From the NCBI RefSeq assembly GCF_046348265.1, contig NZ_JAXMEO010000008.1: a DNA stretch of 64,000 nt, one strand, 5' to 3'. Position numbers and translations under genes: made by a program. This document shows, piece by piece, positions 6,870 to 14,500 of the stretch. A model generated the notes under the pieces. It did no database searches. It had not been told where the DNA came from and saw nothing but the letters and a program-made list of their open reading frames with translations. How positions within the stretch are numbered: position 1 is the first letter of the stretch; each line of letters begins with the position of its first letter. This stretch comes from Pelomonas sp937871895. Its GTDB lineage: Bacteria > Pseudomonadota > Gammaproteobacteria > Burkholderiales > Burkholderiaceae_C.

Positions 6870-8909
6870 ATGGGCCAGTTCATGATTTCCACCACGCGCC
6901 AGCCACGACATGGCGCGGCTATCCCTGTCACTGGACCGGGAGTCAGCAGCGCGAGCGCCGAAGCAGTCGGCCGCCTGGGGGCCGTCATCGGTGGCGTTGC
7001 CACGCAGGCCATGCACGATCAGCAGATCGAGCAGCAGCGGCAAAGCCAGCTCGCCGAAGACGCCGACAAGGCGCGCGGCTTGGCTGCCATCGGCGAAGCG
7101 AAGGTGCGGCTGCACGACAGCATGCGGGCGCTTTCCGATCGCATCACCACCGGCCGAGTTGACGGGGTAGCAGCTCTCGGCGAGTGGGACGGCACGCGCT
7201 CGACCATCACCGATCAGGCCACCCGTGATCTTCCGGGCCACATCGCCGAGCGCGTGGCCTCGCAGATCAAGCTCGACGCCAGCGAGCTCGCGAGTGCCGG
7301 TATCGGCCGCGCCGTTGAGACACGCCAGCGCGAAACCACCCGCGCCGACATGGGCACGGCCCTGGAAGGTTTCGAGCGCGATGCCCTGACCGACCGCGCA
7401 AAGGCTGTGGTCATGGCCGACGAGGTGGTGGCGCGGCTCGGACCATCGGCCGGCTACGGTCCCGACGATCAGCAGCGCATGCTTCAGCGGTTTCGCGAGA
7501 AGACTGCCGTGAACATGGCCGATCAGCGCCTGGTCGCCAGCAGCCGCGACATCGCGTCGCTTGACGCATTTCAGCAGCAACTGCGGGGCGAGGACTTCAC
7601 CGACCTGAGTCCCGACACGCGCGAGCGCTTCGAACTCCGGATCGAGAACAAGCGCGCTGCCTTGCAGTCCGCTGCAGAAGTGGCGCAGCGCCGCGCAGAG
7701 GCCGCTCGAGAGCGCCGACTGCGTGAGGCCGAGCACGCAGTGCGAGCAGTGGAATCCATCGTGGACGGGGGCGGCATCGCTGACGACGCCACGCTGGCCC
7801 AGGCCCACGCCGCTGCTTCTGGCACGCCATGGGCTGGTGTGCTCAAGTCCACAGTGCAGCAGGCCGCAGGGCGCTCGGCGTTCGGTACGTTGAGCCCTGC
7901 GCAGCAGGAGCAGGCACTGCTTCAGCTCCGTGCGCAGTTGAATCAATCCGGCGCGAACCCGCACCAGATGAAGCAGCTGCAGCAGTTCGAGTCCATCCGC
8001 AACCGCACCCGCGAACAGGTGGACCGCGACCCGCTGGCGTGGGGTGTGCAGTCCCGTTTGCTGCCCAGCGTGGACCCGCTGCCGCTGACGAGCCTGCCCG
8101 ACCTGGTGCAGGGGCTGACCGTCCGCACCAGTCAGGCCGCGACCGTCGGCGCCCAGCTGCAGCGGCCCGTGTCGCCCCTGCTGGCCAACGAGGCGCAGAT
8201 GTTGGGCGAGTCCCTGGGCCGACTGCCTGCTGATCAGAAAAAGACCTGGCTGCGCGGCCTGGCCTCGGTGCTGCCGCCTGATCAGCAGCGGGCGCTGGCG
8301 GGCCAGTTGAAGGATCAGGACGGCGCCCTGGCCCTGGCCATGCACGCCGGCAGCCTGCCTAAGACCGCCAATGGCGACCCCATGGACCTGATCCTGCGCG
8401 GGCATGATGCGGTGGCCAGCGGCCGGATCAAGAAGGACGACGAGCTGACCCGCACCGAGCGCATGAAGCTGGCCCGTGATCTCGACGCAGTGCCCTGGGC
8501 CACCCCGAAGGCACGCGACGCGGCCGCCGATGCTGCCAGCCTGATCCTGGACGGCCTGCGCGATCAGCGCAGCAGCGGCACGGCATCGAGCAGCGACCGC
8601 AAGAAGGCCATGCTGCTGGCCCTGGGCGGCGAGATCGTCGACCACGGCGACGGCAAGACCATCGCGCCGCCCGGCTGGACAGAGAACCGCTTCCGCGCCG
8701 CCATGCGCAAGGTCAGCGCCGAGGACATTGCCCGGCAAGCCCCGGGCGGGCTGATGCTGAACGGGCAGGCCCTGGCGCCTGACGCCCTGGTGCGCGCCCT
8801 GCCATCCGCGCGCCTAGTGCCGGTGGGCCAGGCTCGCTATGCGCTCGACCTGGGCGGCATCGTGATGGGCGCCGGCCGCCAGCCCTTCACCTTGACCCTG
8901 GTGGACTGA
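6870..8909 (+). CDS. Large phage internal-virion/ejection-like protein A (679 aa)
   Basis: A 679-residue, very Gln/Ala/Arg-rich, largely helical protein with long coiled-coil segments (about residues 50-90 and 250-300). The N-terminus (GAAIPVTGPGVSSASAEAVG) resembles the first of three large structural proteins downstream of the tail genes in BPP-1/epsilon15-like podoviruses. AAGGAG precedes the ATG. It is followed 2 bp later by a hydrophobic protein and then a very large one, which is the usual order of an ejection cassette. The homology call is from overall character and order, not from a diagnostic motif. Confidence 0.6.
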   Translation: MGQFMISTTRQPRHGAAIPVTGPGVSSASAEAVGRLGAVIGGVATQAMHDQQIEQQRQSQLAEDADKARGLAAIGEAKVRLHDSMRALSDRITTGRVDGVAALGEWDGTRSTITDQATRDLPGHIAERVASQIKLDASELASAGIGRAVETRQRETTRADMGTALEGFERDALTDRAKAVVMADEVVARLGPSAGYGPDDQQRMLQRFREKTAVNMADQRLVASSRDIASLDAFQQQLRGEDFTDLSPDTRERFELRIENKRAALQSAAEVAQRRAEAARERRLREAEHAVRAVESIVDGGGIADDATLAQAHAAASGTPWAGVLKSTVQQAAGRSAFGTLSPAQQEQALLQLRAQLNQSGANPHQMKQLQQFESIRNRTREQVDRDPLAWGVQSRLLPSVDPLPLTSLPDLVQGLTVRTSQAATVGAQLQRPVSPLLANEAQMLGESLGRLPADQKKTWLRGLASVLPPDQQRALAGQLKDQDGALALAMHAGSLPKTANGDPMDLILRGHDAVASGRIKKDDELTRTERMKLARDLDAVPWATPKARDAAADAASLILDGLRDQRSSGTASSSDRKKAMLLALGGEIVDHGDGKTIAPPGWTENRFRAAMRKVSAEDIARQAPGGLMLNGQALAPDALVRALPSARLVPVGQARYALDLGGIVMGAGRQPFTLTLVD

Positions 8910-8911
8910 CG

Positions 8912-10321
8912 ATGAGCTTTGCCGAAATGTTCCCCGGCGAGACGGCTGCCGCACTGGCCGACCGTGCCGCAAACCCGGTGCCTCTGCCGGCGGCGAAGCG
9001 CAGCGCCTGGGCCGACCTTGGCGAGGTGCTTGCTGCGCCGTTAGCGGGTGCCGCTCAAGGCGTGAATGAGTCACTGCGCGTATTGGGTCGCCTGGGCAAC
9101 GCCCGCGCCATCCAAGATCCGAATGCGCCGCGCGCTGGGCCACTGCCCTGGATGGATGAAACGTCCGGCATGCGGGACGCACGCGAGGCGTCGCGGGCGA
9201 CCGGAGAAGCCGCGTTCAAGAGCAGCGACGAAGCGCTGCGGCGTGGCGCCGACTACTGGAAGCCGGACCCGATGACAGCAGGATGGGCGACCAACTTCCT
9301 GCACGACGCCGGCCGCATGGTCACGAAGTTCGCCGGCTACTCGCTGTTCGGTGGGGCGCCGGCCGCAATCGCGGGCACTGGCCTGGACGAGGGCGGGACT
9401 TCGTACCTGAACCTGCGGGATCAGGGCGTCGATGCGACGACAGCGGCCAAGGTAGGCACGGTGCATGGCCTTGTGACGGCAGCCAGTGCGGGCATCGCTC
9501 CGGTTGGCTCGACGCCGCTACGCTCGGCCATCCTGGTAGGCTTAAGCGGCCCCGGCGCCTTCATGGCCGAGGCCGCGCTGTCGCGCGAGATCCTGCAGGG
9601 CGCCGACTATCCGCAACTGGCTGCGACGTTCGACCCCTTCGACTCGCTGGGGCTGGCCCTGTCGCTGGTGCCAGGCGCGGCCATCGCTGCCGGTGTGCAT
9701 GGTGCGCGGGCCCGTGCTGCAAGCCGGGCAGAACCGACCGCCGGCAAGCCGCCGGCCTCGCCTTCCCCCGAACTGGTGGACGCGGCCCATGTGCAACTGC
9801 AGCGCGATCTGGTGGAGGCTGGAAACCTGGGGCGCATTGATGACCCCGCGTCGGGCGTTGTGCATCAGCGCGCACTGGACGAAGCCCGTGCAGCCCTGGA
9901 CGAGGGCCGACCCGTCGAGCTGCCCACGCGGGTGGCCGATGAAGCCCGCGCCGCGCCTGCGCTGGCCCACCTGGACGAGCAACTGCGCGCGGCTGACGTG
10001 CCCCGCCTGGCCGACGAAGCACGAGCAGACGAACCGCAGTTCGGCACTGAGCCGATGCCCGTCACCGAGGCCGAGCGCATGGCCGCGCCTGTGGTTGCCC
10101 CGGCTGACGCCTCGCAAGCCCGGGCACCGCTGCAGCGTGCGCTGGACGTGACGCGCGAGCGGCCCGACCTGCCGGTGCGGCTGGAGGACGACGGAAGCCC
10201 TGCCACGCCAGCGAGCGACCTGGTGCGCACCGAGGCCCAACGCGCCAGCCAAGAGGCCCGCGAGGCGATCACCGCCACGCAGGCCGCCATCGAGTGTTTC
10301 CTGAAGTTTGGAGTGCAGTGA
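8912..10321 (+). CDS. Large phage internal-virion/ejection-like protein B (469 aa)
   Basis: A 469-residue protein. The first half carries Gly/Ala-rich hydrophobic stretches (around residues 140-260: GYSLFGGAPAAIAGTGL, ILVGLSGPGAFMAEAAL, LGLALSLVPGAAIAAGV) that could insert in a membrane. The second half is a charged, Glu/Arg-rich coiled-coil-like tail. This fits the middle protein of a podovirus ejection cassette, thought to help DNA cross the envelope. The stop overlaps the next ATG (TGATG). Function inferred from neighbours and composition. Confidence 0.6.
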   Translation: MSFAEMFPGETAAALADRAANPVPLPAAKRSAWADLGEVLAAPLAGAAQGVNESLRVLGRLGNARAIQDPNAPRAGPLPWMDETSGMRDAREASRATGEAAFKSSDEALRRGADYWKPDPMTAGWATNFLHDAGRMVTKFAGYSLFGGAPAAIAGTGLDEGGTSYLNLRDQGVDATTAAKVGTVHGLVTAASAGIAPVGSTPLRSAILVGLSGPGAFMAEAALSREILQGADYPQLAATFDPFDSLGLALSLVPGAAIAAGVHGARARAASRAEPTAGKPPASPSPELVDAAHVQLQRDLVEAGNLGRIDDPASGVVHQRALDEARAALDEGRPVELPTRVADEARAAPALAHLDEQLRAADVPRLADEARADEPQFGTEPMPVTEAERMAAPVVAPADASQARAPLQRALDVTRERPDLPVRLEDDGSPATPASDLVRTEAQRASQEAREAITATQAAIECFLKFGVQ

Positions 10322-12828
10322 TGCGAGTGGAATGCCAGACCGCCGTGGAGACGGCCATAGGTCGCCAGATCAACAAGGCCGAAGCCGCCGGCATCGAGGA
10401 ACGCGTGCGCAGCACGATGCGCCGCCTGGCCTCACGCGAGCCCGAGCGCTGGCGCACCATGCCCATGCAAGAGCGCATGGCGGAGGCCGGCCGCGCCATC
10501 GCTGATGACTTGAAGCACGCCGCCGAGGTCCGCGAACTGCGCACGGCCCTGCAGATCGAGGCGCACGCCCGCCACCTGCCGGACGTGGAGAACGCAGGCG
10601 CAAAGGGCTTCGACGTGCTGCAGCGCAAGCTGCTGAAGCTCGACAGCTACGTGCGCGGGGTGGCCCGCCAATACTGGACGCAGGCGCTCGACGTGCTCGA
10701 CCACGCCACGCGGCAGACGAATGGATCCTTGGCTGCGCGGGGTGTGCGCTGGATCTCGGGACTCGAGGACGCCGGCAACGTGGCCGCCTTCGTGCGCGAG
10801 GTGTTCGGCAAGGACACGGGCGACGCCGGCGCCAAGGCTGCGGCCGGCGCCTGGCTGAAGATGATCGACGGCATGCGCGAACGCTTCAACCGCTCCGGCG
10901 GCGACATTCGAAAGCTGATGTACGGCTATCTGCCGCAGCCTCACGACGTGCAGGCGATGGTGAAGGTCGGCATTGACCGCTGGGTGAACGACGTTCGGCA
11001 GCTGGTGGACCGCAGCCGGTACACCGACGAGGCTGGCCGCACCCTCAACGACACCGAGCTCGCCGCCGTACTGGAGCAGGCATGGCGAGACATCACGACG
11101 GATGGCCTGGCCACGCGGCCACTGGGGGAATTCCGGGCGCCGGGCATGCTGGCGAATGCGAACAGTCAGGCCCGGGTACTGCACTTCAAGGACGGCGACG
11201 GCTATCTGCACTACATGCAGGCCTTTGGTGAGGGCACGGTGTACGACGCCATGCAGGGGCACGTTCGCTCGATGGCGCGGAACATCGCCCTGGTCGAAGA
11301 GTTCGGCCCGAACCCGAGTGCGACGTTTCGGACGTTGCACGATGCGGCCCAGCTCGGAGGCGGGAAAGACCGCGTGGCCCTGCTGGCGACGACTCAGCAG
11401 ATGTGGGACACCATGCTCGGCAAGTTCAACGCCGTGCACAACCCGTCAGCGGCCCGAATCGGGCAGGCCCTGCGTTCACTGCAGGTGGCCGGCAAGCTCG
11501 GCGCTGCGGTGCTTGGCTCGATCTCCGACATTCACTGGCTGATGCAGACCATGGCCTTCCACAAGCTGCCATGGTGGCAAGGACCCATGCGCGTGGTGCA
11601 GGCTTTCGGGCCCGAGACGCGCGCCTATGCAGACCGCGCGGGCCTCATGGCTGACAGCCTGATCGCGGACATGGGCCGCTGGGGCGAAAGCAACCTCGGC
11701 CGCGACTGGCCCGACATGGCCGCGAACGCCACCGTGAAGGCGTCGCTGCTGACCGCCTGGACCGACGGCGTGCGCCGCGCGTTCTCAATCTCGATGATGG
11801 GCGGCATGGCCAAGATCTCGCGCACGGCCTGGGACGCACTCAACACCGCCGACCGCTCGCGCCTGTCGGGCTTGGGCTGGACGCGCGAGGAATGGGCCGC
11901 GCTGCAGCACGTGCCGCTCGAACGCTGGCGACAGACCGACATGCTCACGCCGGCCGAGATCCTCAAGGCCGAGGGCATCGAGCCCGCCATGCGCGACCGC
12001 CTGGTCTCCCGGCTGCTGGGCACCATCGACGACGAGTCGAAGTTCGCGAGTCCTGATCCAAACCTAAAGGTGCGCACGCTGCAGAGCGGCGGGCACGAGA
12101 AGGGCACCGGCCTGGGCGAACTGCACCGCTCGGTAATGCTCTTCAAAGGTTTCAGCCTCTCAATCCTGCTGCGCCACTGGGACCGCGTGCTGAACGCGGA
12201 CCTGACGCCAGCCCAGCGCATGACCTATGCGACGTCCAATCTGCTGGCCGCGACGCTGCTGGGCGGCATCTCGCTACAGCTCGCCGACCTTGCCAACGGC
12301 CGCGACCCGCGCGATATGACGGGCGACGAGGGCGAAAGCCCAGAGAAGCTCGCGCGCTTCTGGGGCGCTGCGCTCACCAAGGGCGGGGGCCTTGGCTTTC
12401 TCGGCGACATGCTGCTGACCGGTATGGGCTCACATGGCCAGTCGGGCGCCTCGGCTGCCGTGGGTGGCATTGCAGGGCCGCTGGTGGGCTCGGCCTTCGA
12501 ACTGGTCTACGACGTAGGGCTGAACAACGCGATGGAGGCGGCCCAGGGCAAGGACTCGCACGCTGGCTCTGAAGCCTTCCGCTGGGTGCGCGGGCACACG
12601 CCGGGCGTGAACCTCTGGTATCTCAAGCTCGCGATTGACCAGGCGTTCGCCAACCAGGCGCAGGAGTTCCTTTCGCCCGGCTATCTGGCCAAGACCCAGG
12701 CCCGCATGCAGCGGAACTACGGCTCGACGTGGTGGTGGGCGCCCGAGGATCGTGGGCTGGTGACTGGCGACATGGCCGGGCCAGAGCGCGCCCCGAGCTT
12801 CGCCAGCGTGGCGGGTGGCCAGCCGTGA
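10321..12828 (+). CDS. Large phage internal-virion/ejection-like protein C (835 aa)
   Basis: An 835-residue protein starting at ATG 10321, coupled to the previous stop and preceded by GGAG; an in-frame GTG 27 bp upstream is less likely. The last 40 residues (MQRNYGSTWWWAPEDRG, then GPERAPSF) match the characteristic C-terminus of the very large virion proteins of BPP-1-like podoviruses and many prophages. The centre has hydrophobic segments (LLAATLLGGISLQLADLA). Known family members are internal virion or DNA-transfer proteins. It is complete, with no frameshift, although no capsid genes are present. Confidence 0.68.
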   Translation: MRVECQTAVETAIGRQINKAEAAGIEERVRSTMRRLASREPERWRTMPMQERMAEAGRAIADDLKHAAEVRELRTALQIEAHARHLPDVENAGAKGFDVLQRKLLKLDSYVRGVARQYWTQALDVLDHATRQTNGSLAARGVRWISGLEDAGNVAAFVREVFGKDTGDAGAKAAAGAWLKMIDGMRERFNRSGGDIRKLMYGYLPQPHDVQAMVKVGIDRWVNDVRQLVDRSRYTDEAGRTLNDTELAAVLEQAWRDITTDGLATRPLGEFRAPGMLANANSQARVLHFKDGDGYLHYMQAFGEGTVYDAMQGHVRSMARNIALVEEFGPNPSATFRTLHDAAQLGGGKDRVALLATTQQMWDTMLGKFNAVHNPSAARIGQALRSLQVAGKLGAAVLGSISDIHWLMQTMAFHKLPWWQGPMRVVQAFGPETRAYADRAGLMADSLIADMGRWGESNLGRDWPDMAANATVKASLLTAWTDGVRRAFSISMMGGMAKISRTAWDALNTADRSRLSGLGWTREEWAALQHVPLERWRQTDMLTPAEILKAEGIEPAMRDRLVSRLLGTIDDESKFASPDPNLKVRTLQSGGHEKGTGLGELHRSVMLFKGFSLSILLRHWDRVLNADLTPAQRMTYATSNLLAATLLGGISLQLADLANGRDPRDMTGDEGESPEKLARFWGAALTKGGGLGFLGDMLLTGMGSHGQSGASAAVGGIAGPLVGSAFELVYDVGLNNAMEAAQGKDSHAGSEAFRWVRGHTPGVNLWYLKLAIDQAFANQAQEFLSPGYLAKTQARMQRNYGSTWWWAPEDRGLVTGDMAGPERAPSFASVAGGQP

Positions 12829-13124
12829 CGCCCGAGCAAGCACGCGCCCTGAGCCGCGTGCGCCGCTGCCTGGACCTGGCGGCGGACGTGCGCGGTAACC
12901 CAACAGAGCGAGAGACCGCATGGCGCCAGGCGCAGGCGCTCATCGCAAAGCATGGCCTACAGCTCGAGCGCTTCGAGGTCGCCGCGCCTGCTGAGCCGGC
13001 CGAGCCGCCGTTGCACTCGCCTGAGTGGGCGCCGTACTGGGCAAAGCGGACTACGGGTGAGGCTCTGGCTGCTGGCGTGAGGACGCCCGTGCTGTGTCGT
13101 GACGGCTGGCTGGTGGCTGGATGA
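12825..13124 (+). CDS. DUF2786-like protein
   Basis: A 99-residue protein starting at GTG 12825 (GTGA overlap with the previous stop). The segment RVRRCLDLAADVRGNPTERE followed by AWRQAQALIAKHGLQLERF matches DUF2786, a short helical domain common in prophages and plasmids, usually at the N-terminus of longer proteins. Here almost only the domain is present. Function unknown. Confidence 0.72.
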   Translation: MTPEQARALSRVRRCLDLAADVRGNPTERETAWRQAQALIAKHGLQLERFEVAAPAEPAEPPLHSPEWAPYWAKRTTGEALAAGVRTPVLCRDGWLVAG

Positions 13125-13411
13125 CGGACATGCCCGAACTCCGCGCCGACGTTGAGGAGGTGGACGACCCTACCCCCCCACCGAGTCAGCGCCGGATCCG
13201 GCTGGAGACAGTCGATCAGGTGCGCGTCGAGATGGCCCGCGTCTACCGGGAGGCCCGGGCTGGCAAGCTCGCGCCGGACGCGGCCAGCAAGCTGTTCTAC
13301 ATGCTGGGCGTGCTCGCCAAGACGACCGAAGTCGTCACCGTCGAGCACCGCCTGCGCCGGATCGAAGAAATGTTGAAAGGAGCTCCGCATGGCCTTGAGC
13401 CTCCGAAGTAG
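13121..13411 (+). CDS. Small phage protein of the type found before terminase genes
   Basis: A 96-residue protein coupled by ATGA to the DUF2786 gene. The block ETVDQVRVEMARVYREARAG, then LAPDAASKLFYMLGVLAKTTEV, is typical of short prophage proteins encoded just upstream of the terminase in Burkholderiales phages. No terminase follows here: the next gene is a coiled-coil protein and then the attachment site. This may mark where a longer late module was lost. Confidence 0.62.
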   Translation: MTDMPELRADVEEVDDPTPPPSQRRIRLETVDQVRVEMARVYREARAGKLAPDAASKLFYMLGVLAKTTEVVTVEHRLRRIEEMLKGAPHGLEPPK

Positions 13412-13952
13412 GCGGCTCGCGAAGGTCGAGCAGCACCTGCAACGCGTGGGCGCCATCAAGACCCCGGCCGAGGTGGCAAACGAGCGCGAGAAGCTGGCGC
13501 TGATCGTCAAAGCCGCCCAGCAGGTGCTGGCGATAGCCGAGCGCGACGCCGCGCTGCCCTACAGCGAGCGTGGCAGGAGTCTCAGCCCCGAGTCCACGCG
13601 CATGCGTCTCTGCGGCGACGCAGCAGTCGCCCAGCGCGTCGAGGATGCCCGTGAGCGCCTGGCTGAAGCACAGGCAGCACTCGCTGATTTCGAGGCAGAA
13701 CATGGGCCAGACCCCGGCGCCATCGAGCGAGAGGTGCTTGCCTATGAACTGAACGCCTCGGCCCAGCTGGTCGAGCGTCGGACCTGTGCGCTGAAGACTG
13801 CGGCCGCTGGCTGCCGCGAGCGAATGGCCGGGTTGGCTTCCGAACAGCGCGAAGCCGTGTTCGACCTGGCCCGCGAGATCTACAGGCCGTTGGCCGGCAG
13901 TTCAGCCACCGAGGGTCGCCGGGTGCTCGAAGAGCTGATCGCGGCGATTTAG
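13389..13952 (+). CDS. Hypothetical coiled-coil island protein (187 aa)
   Basis: A 187-residue, Ala/Glu/Arg-rich helical protein with likely coiled coils (residues 70-110 and around 150). It overlaps the previous gene by 23 bp and has an AAAGGAG at a good distance from the ATG. Last plus-strand gene of the island. No family recognised. Confidence 0.62.
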   Translation: MALSLRSRRLAKVEQHLQRVGAIKTPAEVANEREKLALIVKAAQQVLAIAERDAALPYSERGRSLSPESTRMRLCGDAAVAQRVEDARERLAEAQAALADFEAEHGPDPGAIEREVLAYELNASAQLVERRTCALKTAAAGCRERMAGLASEQREAVFDLAREIYRPLAGSSATEGRRVLEELIAAI

Positions 13953-13976
13953 GTGGCCGCCTGAGCACATCGCGGC

Positions 13977-14222
13977 CTACAGCCGTACTGCCCAGTCTTC
14001 CAGCCGGTTCTTGAGCCACCAAGCCGAGGCGCCTAGCGGCAGCCAGGCGACCATAGCAAGGGTGTCCATCCACGCTTCGGACACGCCGGCAAGCTCCAAC
14101 AGTCGGGCCAGCGCCAGGCCCCCGGCGACATAGCCGGCGAAAGCCGTCCACCAGCACATGGAGAGCAGCCGCTGGCGGTAGACATCCGCTGCGGCTCGCC
14201 AATCACGATCCAGGTCTGGCAT
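13977..14222 (-). CDS. Small two-helix membrane protein
   Basis: An 81-residue protein read from ATG 14222, with two hydrophobic helices (about residues 22-42, WWTAFAGYVAGGLALARLL, and 52-68, MDTLAMVAWLPLGASAWWL) and charged ends. It is the only island gene besides dusA's new 5' end on the minus strand, and lies next to attR, the position typical of accessory (moron) genes. It has holin-like topology, but nothing proves lysis function. A longer frame starting at 14321 is possible. Confidence 0.55.
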   Translation of the reverse strand: MPDLDRDWRAAADVYRQRLLSMCWWTAFAGYVAGGLALARLLELAGVSEAWMDTLAMVAWLPLGASAWWLKNRLEDWAVRL

Positions 14223-14380
14223 AGCCTGCCTCCGGAGTCCGTTGTGTTGCGCTGCAGGCGTCGCCTGTAGGCCTGCCCCAGCCAGATCGGGCGAACTAGC
14301 CGCCGGCTGAGCGCGCATCATCGCCGGCCTACAGAACCCCGCTTCGCGCTAAGTTCCAGACGGCAAAGACAGCAACCGGT

Positions 14381-14398
14381 TGCACACAGGTTGCACAC
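14381..14398. repeat. Right arm-type integrase site pair
   Basis: TGCACACA at 14381-14388 and TGCACAC at 14392-14398 are spaced 11 bp apart, in the same orientation as the pair at 813-831. They lie 43 bp inside the attR core. Read as arm-type integrase sites by analogy with lambda-like recombination. Confidence 0.6.
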
Positions 14399-14440
14399 GA
14401 CAGCCCGGCAACCCCGATGAATTCTGCATATTCGCAACGA

Positions 14441-14469
14441 TCCATCATGGGGGCGACGGAGAGGCGCCA
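14441..14469. repeat. attR, right attachment site
   Basis: Partner of the repeat at 710-738. On the minus strand it encodes WRLSVAPMMD with the native codons. Host sequence resumes to the right, where the old dusA start codon lies at 14490. The 8-bp core TCCATCAT is at 14441-14448. Confidence 0.88.
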
Positions 14470-14500
14470 GGGGGAGAAAGCGAGAGGCATAGCGGGACGA

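Larger units (their letters stand above)
710..14448. mobile_element. Phage-like integrative island inserted in dusA
   Basis: The island is bounded by an 8-bp identical core (TCCATCAT) inside a 29-bp imperfect direct repeat at 710-738 and 14441-14469. Its first gene is a tyrosine integrase reading away from dusA, the arrangement described for the dusA-associated integrase family. Contents in order: integrase, small overlapping early genes, an AlpA-like protein, zinc-finger protein plus RecA-like ATPase, an inverted 9-bp array, three large ejection-like proteins, then small genes. Capsid, portal, large terminase, tail and recognisable lysis genes are not seen. Almost everything after the integrase is on the plus strand; only a small membrane protein near attR is on the minus strand. 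The boundaries are well supported. Whether it still moves is not known. Confidence 0.9.
14329..14490 (-). pseudogene. Displaced native 5' end of dusA fused to island sequence
   Basis: From ATG 14490 the minus strand reads MPLAFSPWRLSVAPMMD, the genuine DusA N-terminus, then leaves homology at the att core and continues through island sequence to a TAG at 14329-14331 (53 codons). It is what remained of the host gene's start after integration. It lies 10 bp downstream of the acyltransferase stop, so before integration dusA was the next co-directional gene. Confidence 0.85.
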
